Source of the DNA: Peribacillus frigoritolerans
GTDB lineage: Bacteria; Bacillota; Bacilli; Bacillales; DSM-1321
DNA: 64,000 nt
NCBI RefSeq assembly: GCF_001636405.1
Contig: NZ_KV440950.1
Coordinates: 4,134,778 to 4,198,777 of the forward strand
Direction of reading: 5' to 3'
The translations under genes and the position numbers were made by a program. A model generated the notes under the pieces. That model searched no databases. It was not told the DNA's origin and was given only the letters and a program-made list of their open reading frames with translations. Positions 15,681 to 24,403 of this stretch are shown one piece after another; positions within the stretch are counted from its first letter, which is position 1, and each line of letters opens with the position of its first letter.

Positions 15681-18600
15681 TTACTTAGTTATTTCAATCA
15701 ATAAGTCCCCAGTACTGATCGCTTCTCCATCTTTTACATAAATATCTTTGATGGTCCCGGAGAATGGTGCTTGCACGGTGGTTTCCATTTTCATCGCTTC
15801 CGTAATGATCAGGTGATCACCCTGCTTGACCTGATCTCCTTTCTCGACCACTACACGAATTACCGTACCTGGCATTGTCGCACCGATTTGTTCTTTATTT
15901 TTTGGATCAGCTTTTACTTTTGATACAACGGAAGATTTAATGTTTTCATCCTTGATGATCACTTCACGTGATTGACCATTCAACTCAAAATACACAACCC
16001 GTGTTCCATCAGCCAATGGCTGGCCGATTGAAACCAATTTTACGATAAGCGTTTTACCCTTTTCGATTTCAACTTCGATTTCTTCCCCTAGCCTCATACC
16101 ATATAAGAAAGTCGCGGTATCGAGGTTGGAAACATCTCCAAACAGCTCAATCGTTTTATTGTAGTCCAGGAATACTTTTGGATATAGGGCATATGCAAGC
16201 ACATCGAAATCAGTGACTGCCCGTCCCAATTCCTTGAATAATTCTTCTTTAAGTGCTGCAAAGTCCACTTCTTCCAATAACTCACCCGGTCTTACTGTTA
16301 TAGGTTTCTTCCCTTTCAGGATAACTTCCTGAAGCTCTTTAGGGAATCCCCCAACTGGCTGACCTAGATAGCCTTCGAATAACTCTATGACTGAATCAGG
16401 AAAATCGATGGATTTACCTTTTGTCAGAACATCCTCTTCAGACAGGTTATTTTGTACCATGAATAAAGCCATGTCCCCAACAACTTTGGATGAAGGAGTC
16501 ACTTTAACGATATCGCCGAACATTACATTGACGCGCTGATACATCTCTTTCACTTCATGCCAGCGGTCACCTAGCCCAACTGCTTTGGCTTGCTGCTGCA
16601 GATTACTATATTGACCGCCTGGCATTTCGTGTTTGTAAACCTCGGTATGAGGTGCATTCATTCCGCTTTCGAAGTCATGATAGAATTTCCTGACCTCACC
16701 CCAGTATTCTCCTAAACGCTCTAGTGAATCGACTTCCAACTTAGGCTGTCTGCTTGAACCCTCCAATGCATAATGAAGTGTTTGTACACTTGGCTGCGAA
16801 GTCAGTCCAGCTAAAGAACCAATCGCCGTATCAACGATATCCACACCAGCTTCAATCGCTTTAGAATACATGTAAATTCCATTTCCGCTTGTATCATGAG
16901 TATGCAGATGAATCGGAAGGGATGTCGATTCTTTCAGTTCCGAGACAAGGCGGTAAGCAGCATCAGGCTTCAAGAGCCCGGCCATATCCTTGATCGCTAA
17001 AATATGGGCACCGGCTTTTTCCAATTCCACCGCCATATTTTTATAATAGTCGATATTATACTTGCTGCGTGATGGATCATTCAAGTCCCCTGTATAACAA
17101 ATGGCAGCTTCTGCAATTTTGCCGGATTGACGTACTGCATCAATAGCCAATTCCATCCCTTTAACCCAGTTTAAACTATCGAAGATACGGAAAACATCAA
17201 CGCCTGCATCCGCTGATTTCTCTACGAATTCACGAATGACATTATCAGGATAATTTTTATAACCAACTGCATTTGAAGCCCTTAAAAGCATTTGTAATAG
17301 GACATTCGGTGCTTTTTTCCTGAAACTTAACAGCCTGTCCCACGGATCTTCTTTCAAGAAACGATAGGCGACATCGAAAGTTGCCCCGCCCCACATTTCC
17401 ATTGAAAATAAATCAGGAAGCAGTTTTGCTGTAGGTTCTGCGATATCAAGGATATCTTTCGACCTGATTCTCGTCGCCAGTAAAGATTGATGTGCATCAC
17501 GGAAAGTCGTATCGGTGATCAATACCTCTTTCTGTTCTTTGATCCAATTGACCAGTCCCTCTGCTCCTTGCTCTTCAAGTATATTTTTTGTACCCGAGAT
17601 AAGCGGCAGGCCACCAACATTAGGAATCGGTGCTGGATCAAAAACAGGTTTTTTCTTTTTCTCGACTCCCGGGAATCCATTCACGGTCACATTTCCGATA
17701 TATGAAAGCATTTTTGTCCCACGGTCTTTTCTAATTGGGAAGCTAAATAATTCCGGTGTTGAATCAATGAATGATGTATCATATTCCCCATTTATGAATT
17801 TTTCATGTTTTACAACATTTTCAAGGAAGGGGATATTTGTTTTAATACCACGAATCCTGAATTCCTTAAGGTTACGAACCATTTTGGAAGCTGCCTGCTC
17901 AAATGAAAGCGCATGAGTAGAAAGTTTAACGAGAAGGGAATCATAATATGGTGTGATGACCGCACCTTGGAACCCATTCCCTGCGTCCAGACGGACACCG
18001 AATCCCCCACCGGAACGGTACACCATCATTTTCCCGGTATCAGGCATGAAATTATTCAATGGATCCTCGGTCGTCACCCTTGATTGAATCGCATATCCAT
18101 GAGTTTTAATTCCTGCTTGTTCGGGGATTCCGATCTTTTTGCCATGGAGCTCATGCCCTTCAGCTACCATGATTTGAGATTGAACGATATCAATGCCCGT
18201 AATCATTTCAGTGATCGTATGCTCAACCTGTACCCGTGGATTGACTTCAATAAAGTAAAACTCGCCATTTGCGACAAGGAACTCGACCGTACCAGCGTTT
18301 ACATAATCAATATTTTTAGCCAACTTGACGGCTGCTTCACAAATCCTTTCCCTTAAATCTTCGGAAAGGGAGACGGAAGGTGCCACTTCCACAACTTTTT
18401 GATGCCGTCTCTGAACGGAACAGTCACGCTCATATAAATGGACGATATTCCCATGAGTATCAGCCAAAATCTGAACTTCGATATGCTTCGGATTTTGTAT
18501 GAATCTCTCTACATAGACTTCATCATTACCAAAAGCTGCTTTAGCTTCTGATTTTGCGCGATCATAAGCCTCTTCAACTTCTTCGATTTTTCCGACAATT

Positions 18601-19118
18601 CGCATTCCGCGTCCGCCGCCGCCTAATGAGGCTTTTATAATAATTGGAAAACCGTATCGTTCACCAAATTCCTTGACTTCTTCAACACTGGTCACCGGTC
18701 CATCGCTACCAGGGATAACCGGAATATCCGCCAGTTCAGCTTGTGTTCTAGCTTTTACTTTGTCACCAAACATATCTAGGTGTCTTGATTCTGGTCCGAT
18801 GAAGATTATGCCCTCTTCCTCACAACGTTTCGCAAATTCAATATTTTCTGAAAGGAAACCATAACCGGGATGAATCGCATCGACGCCACTCATTTTGGCA
18901 ATCGCAATTATGCCTTCAATATCGAGGTATGCATCAATCGGCTTTTTGCCTTCCCCGACCAAATATGCCTCATCCGCTTTATATCTGTGATAAGAACCAT
19001 AATCTTCCTTTGAATAGATTGCAACTGTGTGAATGTCTAATTCCGTACAAGCTCGAAAAATCCTTATCGCTATTTCCCCGCGATTTGCCGCAAGTACTTT
19101 TTCTATACGTTTCCCCAT
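15681..19118 (-). CDS. pycA: pyruvate carboxylase PycA
   Basis: 1145 aa. The start at 19118 (MGKRIEKVLAANRGEIAIR) has AGGGTGG 6 nt upstream. Domains in order: biotin carboxylase (about 1-450; ATP-grasp GGGGRGMRIV, active-site EVNPRVQVEHTITE), carboxyltransferase (about 530-800; TFRDAHQSLLATR, IKDMAGLLKP, HLHTHDTSGNG metal histidines), allosteric linker, and a C-terminal biotinyl domain with the biotinylated lysine in EAMKMET. It converts pyruvate, bicarbonate and ATP to oxaloacetate, refilling the TCA cycle and starting gluconeogenesis. Acetyl-CoA activation is usual in the family. Confidence 0.97.
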   Translation of the reverse strand: MGKRIEKVLAANRGEIAIRIFRACTELDIHTVAIYSKEDYGSYHRYKADEAYLVGEGKKPIDAYLDIEGIIAIAKMSGVDAIHPGYGFLSENIEFAKRCEEEGIIFIGPESRHLDMFGDKVKARTQAELADIPVIPGSDGPVTSVEEVKEFGERYGFPIIIKASLGGGGRGMRIVGKIEEVEEAYDRAKSEAKAAFGNDEVYVERFIQNPKHIEVQILADTHGNIVHLYERDCSVQRRHQKVVEVAPSVSLSEDLRERICEAAVKLAKNIDYVNAGTVEFLVANGEFYFIEVNPRVQVEHTITEMITGIDIVQSQIMVAEGHELHGKKIGIPEQAGIKTHGYAIQSRVTTEDPLNNFMPDTGKMMVYRSGGGFGVRLDAGNGFQGAVITPYYDSLLVKLSTHALSFEQAASKMVRNLKEFRIRGIKTNIPFLENVVKHEKFINGEYDTSFIDSTPELFSFPIRKDRGTKMLSYIGNVTVNGFPGVEKKKKPVFDPAPIPNVGGLPLISGTKNILEEQGAEGLVNWIKEQKEVLITDTTFRDAHQSLLATRIRSKDILDIAEPTAKLLPDLFSMEMWGGATFDVAYRFLKEDPWDRLLSFRKKAPNVLLQMLLRASNAVGYKNYPDNVIREFVEKSADAGVDVFRIFDSLNWVKGMELAIDAVRQSGKIAEAAICYTGDLNDPSRSKYNIDYYKNMAVELEKAGAHILAIKDMAGLLKPDAAYRLVSELKESTSLPIHLHTHDTSGNGIYMYSKAIEAGVDIVDTAIGSLAGLTSQPSVQTLHYALEGSSRQPKLEVDSLERLGEYWGEVRKFYHDFESGMNAPHTEVYKHEMPGGQYSNLQQQAKAVGLGDRWHEVKEMYQRVNVMFGDIVKVTPSSKVVGDMALFMVQNNLSEEDVLTKGKSIDFPDSVIELFEGYLGQPVGGFPKELQEVILKGKKPITVRPGELLEEVDFAALKEELFKELGRAVTDFDVLAYALYPKVFLDYNKTIELFGDVSNLDTATFLYGMRLGEEIEVEIEKGKTLIVKLVSIGQPLADGTRVVYFELNGQSREVIIKDENIKSSVVSKVKADPKNKEQIGATMPGTVIRVVVEKGDQVKQGDHLIITEAMKMETTVQAPFSGTIKDIYVKDGEAISTGDLLIEITK

Positions 19119-19722
19119 TGCTACCACCCTAATCAATATGTATTTTTATTGAATATATAGAAAAAAAGCGTGAAAGATTTCCACCACTTTTTATTCATGA
19201 ATTGATTTCCCAATTAAGGAGTCCAATCTGTTTAGGCTCATTTTATCGATGATGTAATTATTTCGATATATTTTATATTTTCGTTTTTCACATCCGATAA
19301 AGACAAAAAAAGAGTCATATATCATCAACAAATTAAAATTTAGCTATAATAATATATTATCAATTTGATTTAACATTCAATTAATATAACAATAATACTA
19401 AAATTAACTGAATACAATAAAAAAATAAAAAATTACATATATTCGTATAAAAAAACAGGGAATTAGATCTGCCTCCCCTACTATCGATCCATTATTGATC
19501 AAAGCCATATGACCGGAAAATCCCACAGGGAATATTTTTAAAATCGGAAGATGACCATTGAACTTAGAAAAAATTCAAAAGAATGAGAAAACTAAAATTG
19601 AGCTTCGTGAACTAATTAGTATGTCACTATTAGATATAGTATAACATTATTCGTTAATTTTATATATAAATAAAAAACTCAAACAATCATCGAGATTTGT
19701 TTGAGTTAGTATGTTTTATCTA
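19119..19722. other. gene-free AT-rich gap where B. subtilis carries ftsW
   Basis: About 540 bp of very AT-rich sequence with no ORF over 40 codons, apart from the ylaN terminator at its right end. It must hold the pycA promoter. In B. subtilis the cell-division gene ftsW sits between pycA and ylaN; I see no FtsW fragment here. Confidence 0.6.
19676..19707 (-). terminator. ylaN terminator
   Basis: AACTCAAACAA/TTGTTTGAGTT stem followed on the minus strand by TTTTTTATTT, 16 bp after the ylaN stop. Confidence 0.85.
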
Positions 19723-20004
19723 TTATTTTTTTAACGATGCTTCATGCAAAACTGACAATTCCTGTTCAAGGGTTTCCAAAAGGGATTTACCCTCGGTCTC
19801 CTCTACCAAACCTAAGCGTACGGCAAAATCGATTTCTCGTGATAGGCCGAACATTTGCGTATCAAGTACCTCTTCATATAAAGGACATTGAGGCATAGTG
19901 AGATTTTCCATTTGAACTTTTATCAGTTTTAGAATCTTGTCAGCATCTGCTTTTAATAAAGCATAAGCTTTTTCTCGATGATTGACAAGCATATCAGATG
20001 CCAT
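19723..20004 (-). CDS. ylaN: YlaN (UPF0358, DUF1507), iron-homeostasis protein
   Basis: 93 aa, the family length. The block [33 protein letters not shown] is almost invariant in Bacillus YlaN. It is a small helical cytoplasmic protein; recent work on the B. subtilis and S. aureus proteins links it to iron availability through binding to Fur, and it is essential in B. subtilis without added iron. Clear RBS in the CGGGGGGAT stretch before the ATG. Monocistronic, with its own terminator. Confidence 0.92.
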   Translation of the reverse strand: MASDMLVNHREKAYALLKADADKILKLIKVQMENLTMPQCPLYEEVLDTQMFGLSREIDFAVRLGLVEETEGKSLLETLEQELSVLHEASLKK

Positions 20005-20225
20005 GTTAAATCCCCCCGCTCAGAGCGATTAAATCTTATCTCTAAATTCTACCTTTAGTTTTGTGAAAAAGCAAGGACATTGACGAACATTTTGCCATTG
20101 AGATATCACGATCACCTCTCAAATGGATATACCCAGCCATGGAATTTGTTCACCATCTTGAAGATGTGACATTTCTATTATAATTGATTATAATCATTAA
20201 AGAGCAACAGAAAGGAATGAGATAT

Positions 20226-20729
20226 TTGGAACCCATCGTATTTATAAATGGAAAAGTGAAATATCCTATTACGCTAGATCCTGGAGTATGGATTTTTGAT
20301 GACCGTAAAGTTGAAATCGATACATATTTCCACGCTGAAAGAGTCCAAGTCAATGAATTAGAAGAATATACGATTGCCGCCTCGAAACATTGGCAAAAAG
20401 AAATACAGGAAGGCGCAATAATGCCACCCACAATAAAAACGGAACGAAAGTTCGAGAAGCAAAGATTGCTGGAAGGGACTTTCGGCATCCCTTTTGAACC
20501 GTTTTTAAAAAACGCCGAACCTGAAAATGGGGTGACCGAAGTCATCGTTACAACAGATGATGAGGAGCTTACATTCCCGTTGGCAACGGCACTTGAATTT
20601 TTCCTGGGCTTTTCCAAGGATGGAAAGCCGCTTAAAATATCCGAAGGCGGCCCCCTGGAAATTTATTTCGGAGACGCTTCCAACATCAATGATCCGATAA
20701 AAAATGTACGGTCTTTCACCGTTAAATAA
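20226..20729 (+). CDS. ylaL: YlaL family protein
   Basis: 167 aa from TTG at 20226 (MEPIVFINGKVKYPITLDPG), chosen because AAAGGA lies 9 nt upstream; the ATG at 20217 touches that RBS. Contains GVWIFDDRKVEIDTYF and TLDPGVWIFDD, typical of the YlaL group found beside phoH in Bacillus. Soluble; some databases call it a peptidyl-prolyl isomerase, for which I see no motif. Function unknown. It converges on phoH. Confidence 0.75.
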   Translation: MEPIVFINGKVKYPITLDPGVWIFDDRKVEIDTYFHAERVQVNELEEYTIAASKHWQKEIQEGAIMPPTIKTERKFEKQRLLEGTFGIPFEPFLKNAEPENGVTEVIVTTDDEELTFPLATALEFFLGFSKDGKPLKISEGGPLEIYFGDASNINDPIKNVRSFTVK

Positions 20730-20791
20730 GACTTCGTTCATCCTTGCCAAAAACTTTGGCAATCGGCAAGGGAAATCCCTTGCCGATTGCA

Positions 20792-22123
20792 TTATAAAAG
20801 TGTAGCTGCCAATTGTGCCAATCCCGATCTTTCCCCTTTTATCAATTTAACATGGCCGGCTATACGCTCGGTCTTGAATTTTTCCACAACATAGGTCAAA
20901 CCATTATTATATTCATCTAAATAAGGATGATCTATTTGCTCCGGGTCCCCCATCAAGACAATTTTGCTCCGTTCCCCGACCCTCGTCAAGATTGTCTTGA
21001 CCTCATGTTTCGTTAAGTTCTGCGCTTCATCGATGATGATGAACTGATCCGGTATGCTCCTTCCCCTGATATAGGTGAGGGCTTCAACTTCGATCGAACT
21101 CATTCCTGCTAAAATCGCATCCAATTCCCCAGGTTTTTTCGTATTGAACAGAAATTGGAGATTATCAAAAATAGGCTGCATCCATGGTCTTAATTTTTCT
21201 TCTTTTTCCCCAGGCAGATAACCAATATCTTTACCGACCGGAACAATTGGCCTGGCAACCAAAAGTTTCTTATATTGTGACAAATCTTCAGTTTGCATCA
21301 ATCCTGTTGCCAATGCCAATAAAGTCTTGCCTGTCCCCGCCTTACCAATGAGCGTCACAAGCTGGATATCCGAACGAAGCAACAAATCAAGGGCCATGGT
21401 CTGCTGGACATTTCTCGGTTTAATTCCCCAAATATGCTCCCCTTCATACATCAATTTCTTGACTAGCCTGCAGTTCTCATCCACTATCCCAATCGCCGAA
21501 GCTGAACTGCCCAGCGTGTCCTTCATCAACAGGAATTGATTTGGGTAATATGCATCTTTTGTCAGTTCTTCCAGTGAAAGAAAACTTTTTTCATAAAACT
21601 TATTCAGGTTATCAATCGATACATACACTTCTTTGTGCCCAGCGTATATATGATCCAGTTCTACAACGCGATCATTTAAAAAATCCTCTGCCTCTAGACC
21701 GATGGCGTCAGCTTTAACCCTGACGAGAGTATCTTTGCTAACCAGAATGACCGTTTTTCCATCTTCCTTCGTCTCTTCTTCCAAAGATAAATTTTTCGCG
21801 ACTGCCAATATCCTGTTATCATTCGTTTTCTCAACAAAAATTTCCTGAAGTTTGTGAAATGAACGGTGGTTGAGTTCAATCCTTATGCTGCCTCCATTAT
21901 GAAGCGGAATGCTCTGATGCAGCTTTCCTTTTTCACGAAAACTATCGATCAATTTCGATACTTGCCTGGCATTCCTTCCGATTTCATCCATATACCTTTT
22001 TTTTGAATCCAATTCTTCTAATACGACTGCTGGAATGACAACTTCATTATCTTCGAATGAATAAATCGAATACGGATCCTGCAACAGGACATTCGTATCT
22101 AAAACATAGATTTTTTTCCCCAA
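20792..22123 (-). CDS. ylaK: PhoH2-type PIN-PhoH ATPase (YlaK)
   Basis: 443 aa. N-terminal PIN nuclease domain (about 1-140; VLDTNVLLQDPYSIYSFEDN with the acidic metal ligands) joined to a C-terminal PhoH ATPase domain (about 240-443; Walker A GKAGTGKTLLALA, Walker B FIIIDEAQNL, and LTRVGERSKIVLMGDPEQID). This architecture defines PhoH2 proteins, which in mycobacteria unwind and cut RNA using ATP. The cellular role in Bacillus is not settled. It faces ylaL, with a short inverted repeat (TTGGCAATCGGCAAGG) near 20755-20790. Confidence 0.92.
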   Translation of the reverse strand: MGKKIYVLDTNVLLQDPYSIYSFEDNEVVIPAVVLEELDSKKRYMDEIGRNARQVSKLIDSFREKGKLHQSIPLHNGGSIRIELNHRSFHKLQEIFVEKTNDNRILAVAKNLSLEEETKEDGKTVILVSKDTLVRVKADAIGLEAEDFLNDRVVELDHIYAGHKEVYVSIDNLNKFYEKSFLSLEELTKDAYYPNQFLLMKDTLGSSASAIGIVDENCRLVKKLMYEGEHIWGIKPRNVQQTMALDLLLRSDIQLVTLIGKAGTGKTLLALATGLMQTEDLSQYKKLLVARPIVPVGKDIGYLPGEKEEKLRPWMQPIFDNLQFLFNTKKPGELDAILAGMSSIEVEALTYIRGRSIPDQFIIIDEAQNLTKHEVKTILTRVGERSKIVLMGDPEQIDHPYLDEYNNGLTYVVEKFKTERIAGHVKLIKGERSGLAQLAATLL

Positions 22124-22384
22124 TATGACGCCTCCTGCCTGCTCTATAGGATATGTCTTACCATTTACTACACTCAGCAGTTATGTAGCGGACGAGACTG
22201 TTGATAAAATATATGTTCCTTTGCATAAAGATAGAAGAACATTTACAGACTATAAAGAAAACTTCCAGCAAAGAATCCCATCCCCAACATTGATTACACC
22301 ATGTTTCACTGCATGTAATAATGGCAACAGACTTGGTCGGTGGCGGACAGGCTGGAACCAAAGAACATTTAAGGAGGTTGTACA

Positions 22385-22984
22385 TTGCAAAAAATCATAT
22401 TGTCGCTCGCGGCTGTTCTGTTGATGTCAGGTTGCGCAACGGATAATAAAAATGAAGTGTCTGAAAATAATGCGCAAAACAATATAACGAAAGTCAATAA
22501 TACGACCATTAAGGAAGCAGACAGGAATACAGGTCAGCAAACTGCGGAAAGACTCACCGGTTTGGCTAAGTCCATTCCAGAGGTGAACGATGCCACCGCA
22601 GTCGTACTTGGCAAATTCGCCATCGTCGGAATAGATATCGACCAAGATATTGAGCGTTCACAGGTTGGAACGATAAAGTACTCAGTCGGAGAAACTTTAA
22701 AACATGATCCTGACGGTGCTAATGCCATCATCGTCGCTGACCCGGATTTAAATGAGCGGATCAGGGAGGTAGCCAAAGATATTAAAGACGGCAAACCGGT
22801 AACCGGGATACTGAATGAACTCGCTGACATCACAAGCAGAGTCATCCCGGAGGTTCCTGGTGATATTTTAACCCCAACGCCATCTAAGAACATCGAAAAG
22901 GAAAAAAATAAACTTGATGATTATACGGAAAGAAAAGAACTCGATAAAGAGCAAAATGATCAATCCAATCATTTTAAAGAATGA
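22385..22984 (+). CDS. ylaJ: YlaJ, YhcN/YlaJ-family sporulation lipoprotein
   Basis: 199 aa. TTG start with AAGGAGG 8 nt upstream. Lipoprotein signal MQKIILSLAAVLLMSGC (Cys17). The mature region has NDATAVVLGKFAIVGIDID and SVGETLKHDPDGANAIIVAD, the core of the YhcN/YlaJ family; these lipoproteins sit in spore membranes and help germination in B. subtilis. The C-terminus is charged and probably disordered. Divergent from phoH, with 261 bp between them. Confidence 0.88.
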   Translation: MQKIILSLAAVLLMSGCATDNKNEVSENNAQNNITKVNNTTIKEADRNTGQQTAERLTGLAKSIPEVNDATAVVLGKFAIVGIDIDQDIERSQVGTIKYSVGETLKHDPDGANAIIVADPDLNERIREVAKDIKDGKPVTGILNELADITSRVIPEVPGDILTPTPSKNIEKEKNKLDDYTERKELDKEQNDQSNHFKE

Positions 22985-22992
22985 ATTTACCC

Positions 22993-23020
22993 GACCCGAA
23001 ATGAATCTTCGGGTCTTTTT
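22993..23020 (+). terminator. terminator after ylaJ
   Basis: Stem GACCCGAA/TTCGGGTC followed by five T, 8 bp past the stop. Confidence 0.85.
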
Positions 23021-23129
23021 CATACCCAACAATCAACGTTCAACTGTTAGTTTCACTTTATCCTCGTTTTACCATAAAAATATTGGTATACTTAAAAGCA
23101 TATTCAAATTGAAGTGAGGTTCAACTAAT

Positions 23130-23330
23130 ATGAAGGTTAAATGTGTAATATGCGATCAAATTGAATCTATACCTGACGATAGCCCAGAAGCGAAGAAACT
23201 TCGAAACCGTCCTATACATACCTATATGTGCAATACATGCAACCAACGCATAGAAGAGCGTACGAACGAACGGATTGCTACCGGTAACTTCCGTCTTTAT
23301 CGGACGATCAAAAATGAAGATGAGTGGTAG
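23130..23330 (+). CDS. ylaI: YlaI-like zinc-binding protein (DUF2197)
   Basis: 66 aa. Two cysteine pairs, CVICDQIESIP near the start and MCNTCNQRIEERT in the middle, form a treble-clef or ribbon zinc site. It ends with RIATGNFRLYR. This is the B. subtilis YlaI pattern. RBS GAAGTGAGG before the ATG. Cytoplasmic, unknown role. Its 3' end overlaps the start of the following membrane protein gene, so the two form an operon. Confidence 0.85.
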   Translation: MKVKCVICDQIESIPDDSPEAKKLRNRPIHTYMCNTCNQRIEERTNERIATGNFRLYRTIKNEDEW

Positions 23331-23745
23331 AACATTTCATAAAGTTACTCTGATTGGCCTGATCAATGGACTTCTGCTTGGATGGATAATGAAGTGGGTC
23401 GAAATGCTATCCGGTAAACAAGTGTATAAGCTTTTATTGAATGTGGAATTCCTCCCCCTAATGGGAGCGGTTTCCTGGAGTGAGGAATCATTATTCTTTT
23501 TCCACCTCCTTTTCTCACTGGCAATTACGTATAGTTACGTTTATATTCTACATCCTTTGAAAATTTTCAGGAAATGGAACAAATACGCACTTGCTTTTAT
23601 CACGATCATTCCCGCCATCATGCTTTACTTCCCATTATCGGCGCTGTCAAAAACAGAAGTTGTCCTTCCTTCTGATTTGACAGCTTTCTTTTTGTGGACA
23701 ATCTTACATCTTTTTTATGGACTTTCCCTCCCTAAAGCAATATAA
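23320..23745 (+). CDS. hypothetical membrane protein
   Basis: 141 aa from ATG 23320, which overlaps the end of ylaI by 11 bp; an ATG two codons earlier is also possible. There are four predicted helices: VTLIGLINGLLLGWIM, LFFFHLLFSLAITYSYVYIL, YALAFITIIPAIMLYF and LTAFFLWTILHLFYGL. No motif recognised. Coupling to ylaI suggests co-expression only. B. subtilis has no gene at this place that I recall. Confidence 0.7.
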   Translation: MSGRTFHKVTLIGLINGLLLGWIMKWVEMLSGKQVYKLLLNVEFLPLMGAVSWSEESLFFFHLLFSLAITYSYVYILHPLKIFRKWNKYALAFITIIPAIMLYFPLSALSKTEVVLPSDLTAFFLWTILHLFYGLSLPKAI

Positions 23746-23779
23746 AAAAGAACCGTGCGTAAATCGCACGGTTCTTTTT
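23745..23779. terminator. bidirectional terminator
   Basis: AAAGAACCGTGCG/CGCACGGTTCTTT with T and A runs on both sides, shared by the convergent 23320 and 23784 genes. Confidence 0.85.
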
Positions 23780-23783
23780 ATCA

Positions 23784-24071
23784 TTACTCGATATTTTTAT
23801 ACTTTTCTGGCTCTAACTGAATTTGGTCTAACATGATATCAATCAATTCAATCGGATAACGCTGCTTTTTCATTTCGTCTCCCAAAAGGTACTCGACGAA
23901 ATAAAAAGGTTCTGTTTTTGTAACCGAATCGATTATCACCTGATGATCGTCTTTCAGCATCTGCATGAAAAACATTTCTGTATCGCGTGCAGCTGAATCA
24001 TCAGGCCTTGCATCACAGACAACTTTGATCGTCAACCAATTGTATAAAGCATCCTGTAATGATTTCATCAT
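23784..24071 (-). CDS. conserved hypothetical protein downstream of ylaH
   Basis: 95 aa from ATG 24071 (MMKSLQDALYNWLTIKVV); the ATG lies just past the ylaH stop, so translation is probably coupled. Soluble, acidic, helical, with CDARPDDSAARDTEMFFMQM and YLLGDEMKKQRYPIELIDI. I do not recognise a named family. The longer frame (to 24131) overlaps ylaH and has no ribosome binding site. Confidence 0.65.
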   Translation of the reverse strand: MMKSLQDALYNWLTIKVVCDARPDDSAARDTEMFFMQMLKDDHQVIIDSVTKTEPFYFVEYLLGDEMKKQRYPIELIDIMLDQIQLEPEKYKNIE

Positions 24072-24072
24072 C

Positions 24073-24381
24073 TTAAGCCTGTTCTTCTTTTCTCGAATTA
24101 TGAAGACGGATCCTATAAATCCCCAGAACAAGCGAAGCGATGACTAATGCCTCCCCCATAGGGAGAAACACCGCAAAGAAAGAAAGAAGGGTACATCCAA
24201 GTGCCATTACCACATAAATGACCACATTTTTTAGCAATGGTAACTTTTTGGCAAAACCTAACTGATAGACAAGGATGCATAATCCAAAGACCGTCAAATA
24301 TAAATACCACATTCCTGCTTCAGGATTTTCATCCACTCTGTACAATGCTGCAAAAAATGATAATCGCTCTTGGATATCCAA
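24073..24381 (-). CDS. ylaH: YlaH-like membrane protein
   Basis: 102 aa, about three membrane helices ([56 protein letters not shown]). It begins [20 protein letters not shown], the YlaH head sequence. It sits directly downstream of typA on the same strand, as in B. subtilis (typA-ylaH). RBS AGAGGAGG upstream. Function unknown. Confidence 0.85.
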   Translation of the reverse strand: MDIQERLSFFAALYRVDENPEAGMWYLYLTVFGLCILVYQLGFAKKLPLLKNVVIYVVMALGCTLLSFFAVFLPMGEALVIASLVLGIYRIRLHNSRKEEQA

Positions 24382-24403
24382 TCTTTTCTCCTCCTCTTGC
24401 TAT

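Noticed and set aside
17487-19132. plus-strand ORFs of 60-133 codons inside pycA
   Set aside because: Antisense to a fully conserved enzyme with intact domains; no RBS.
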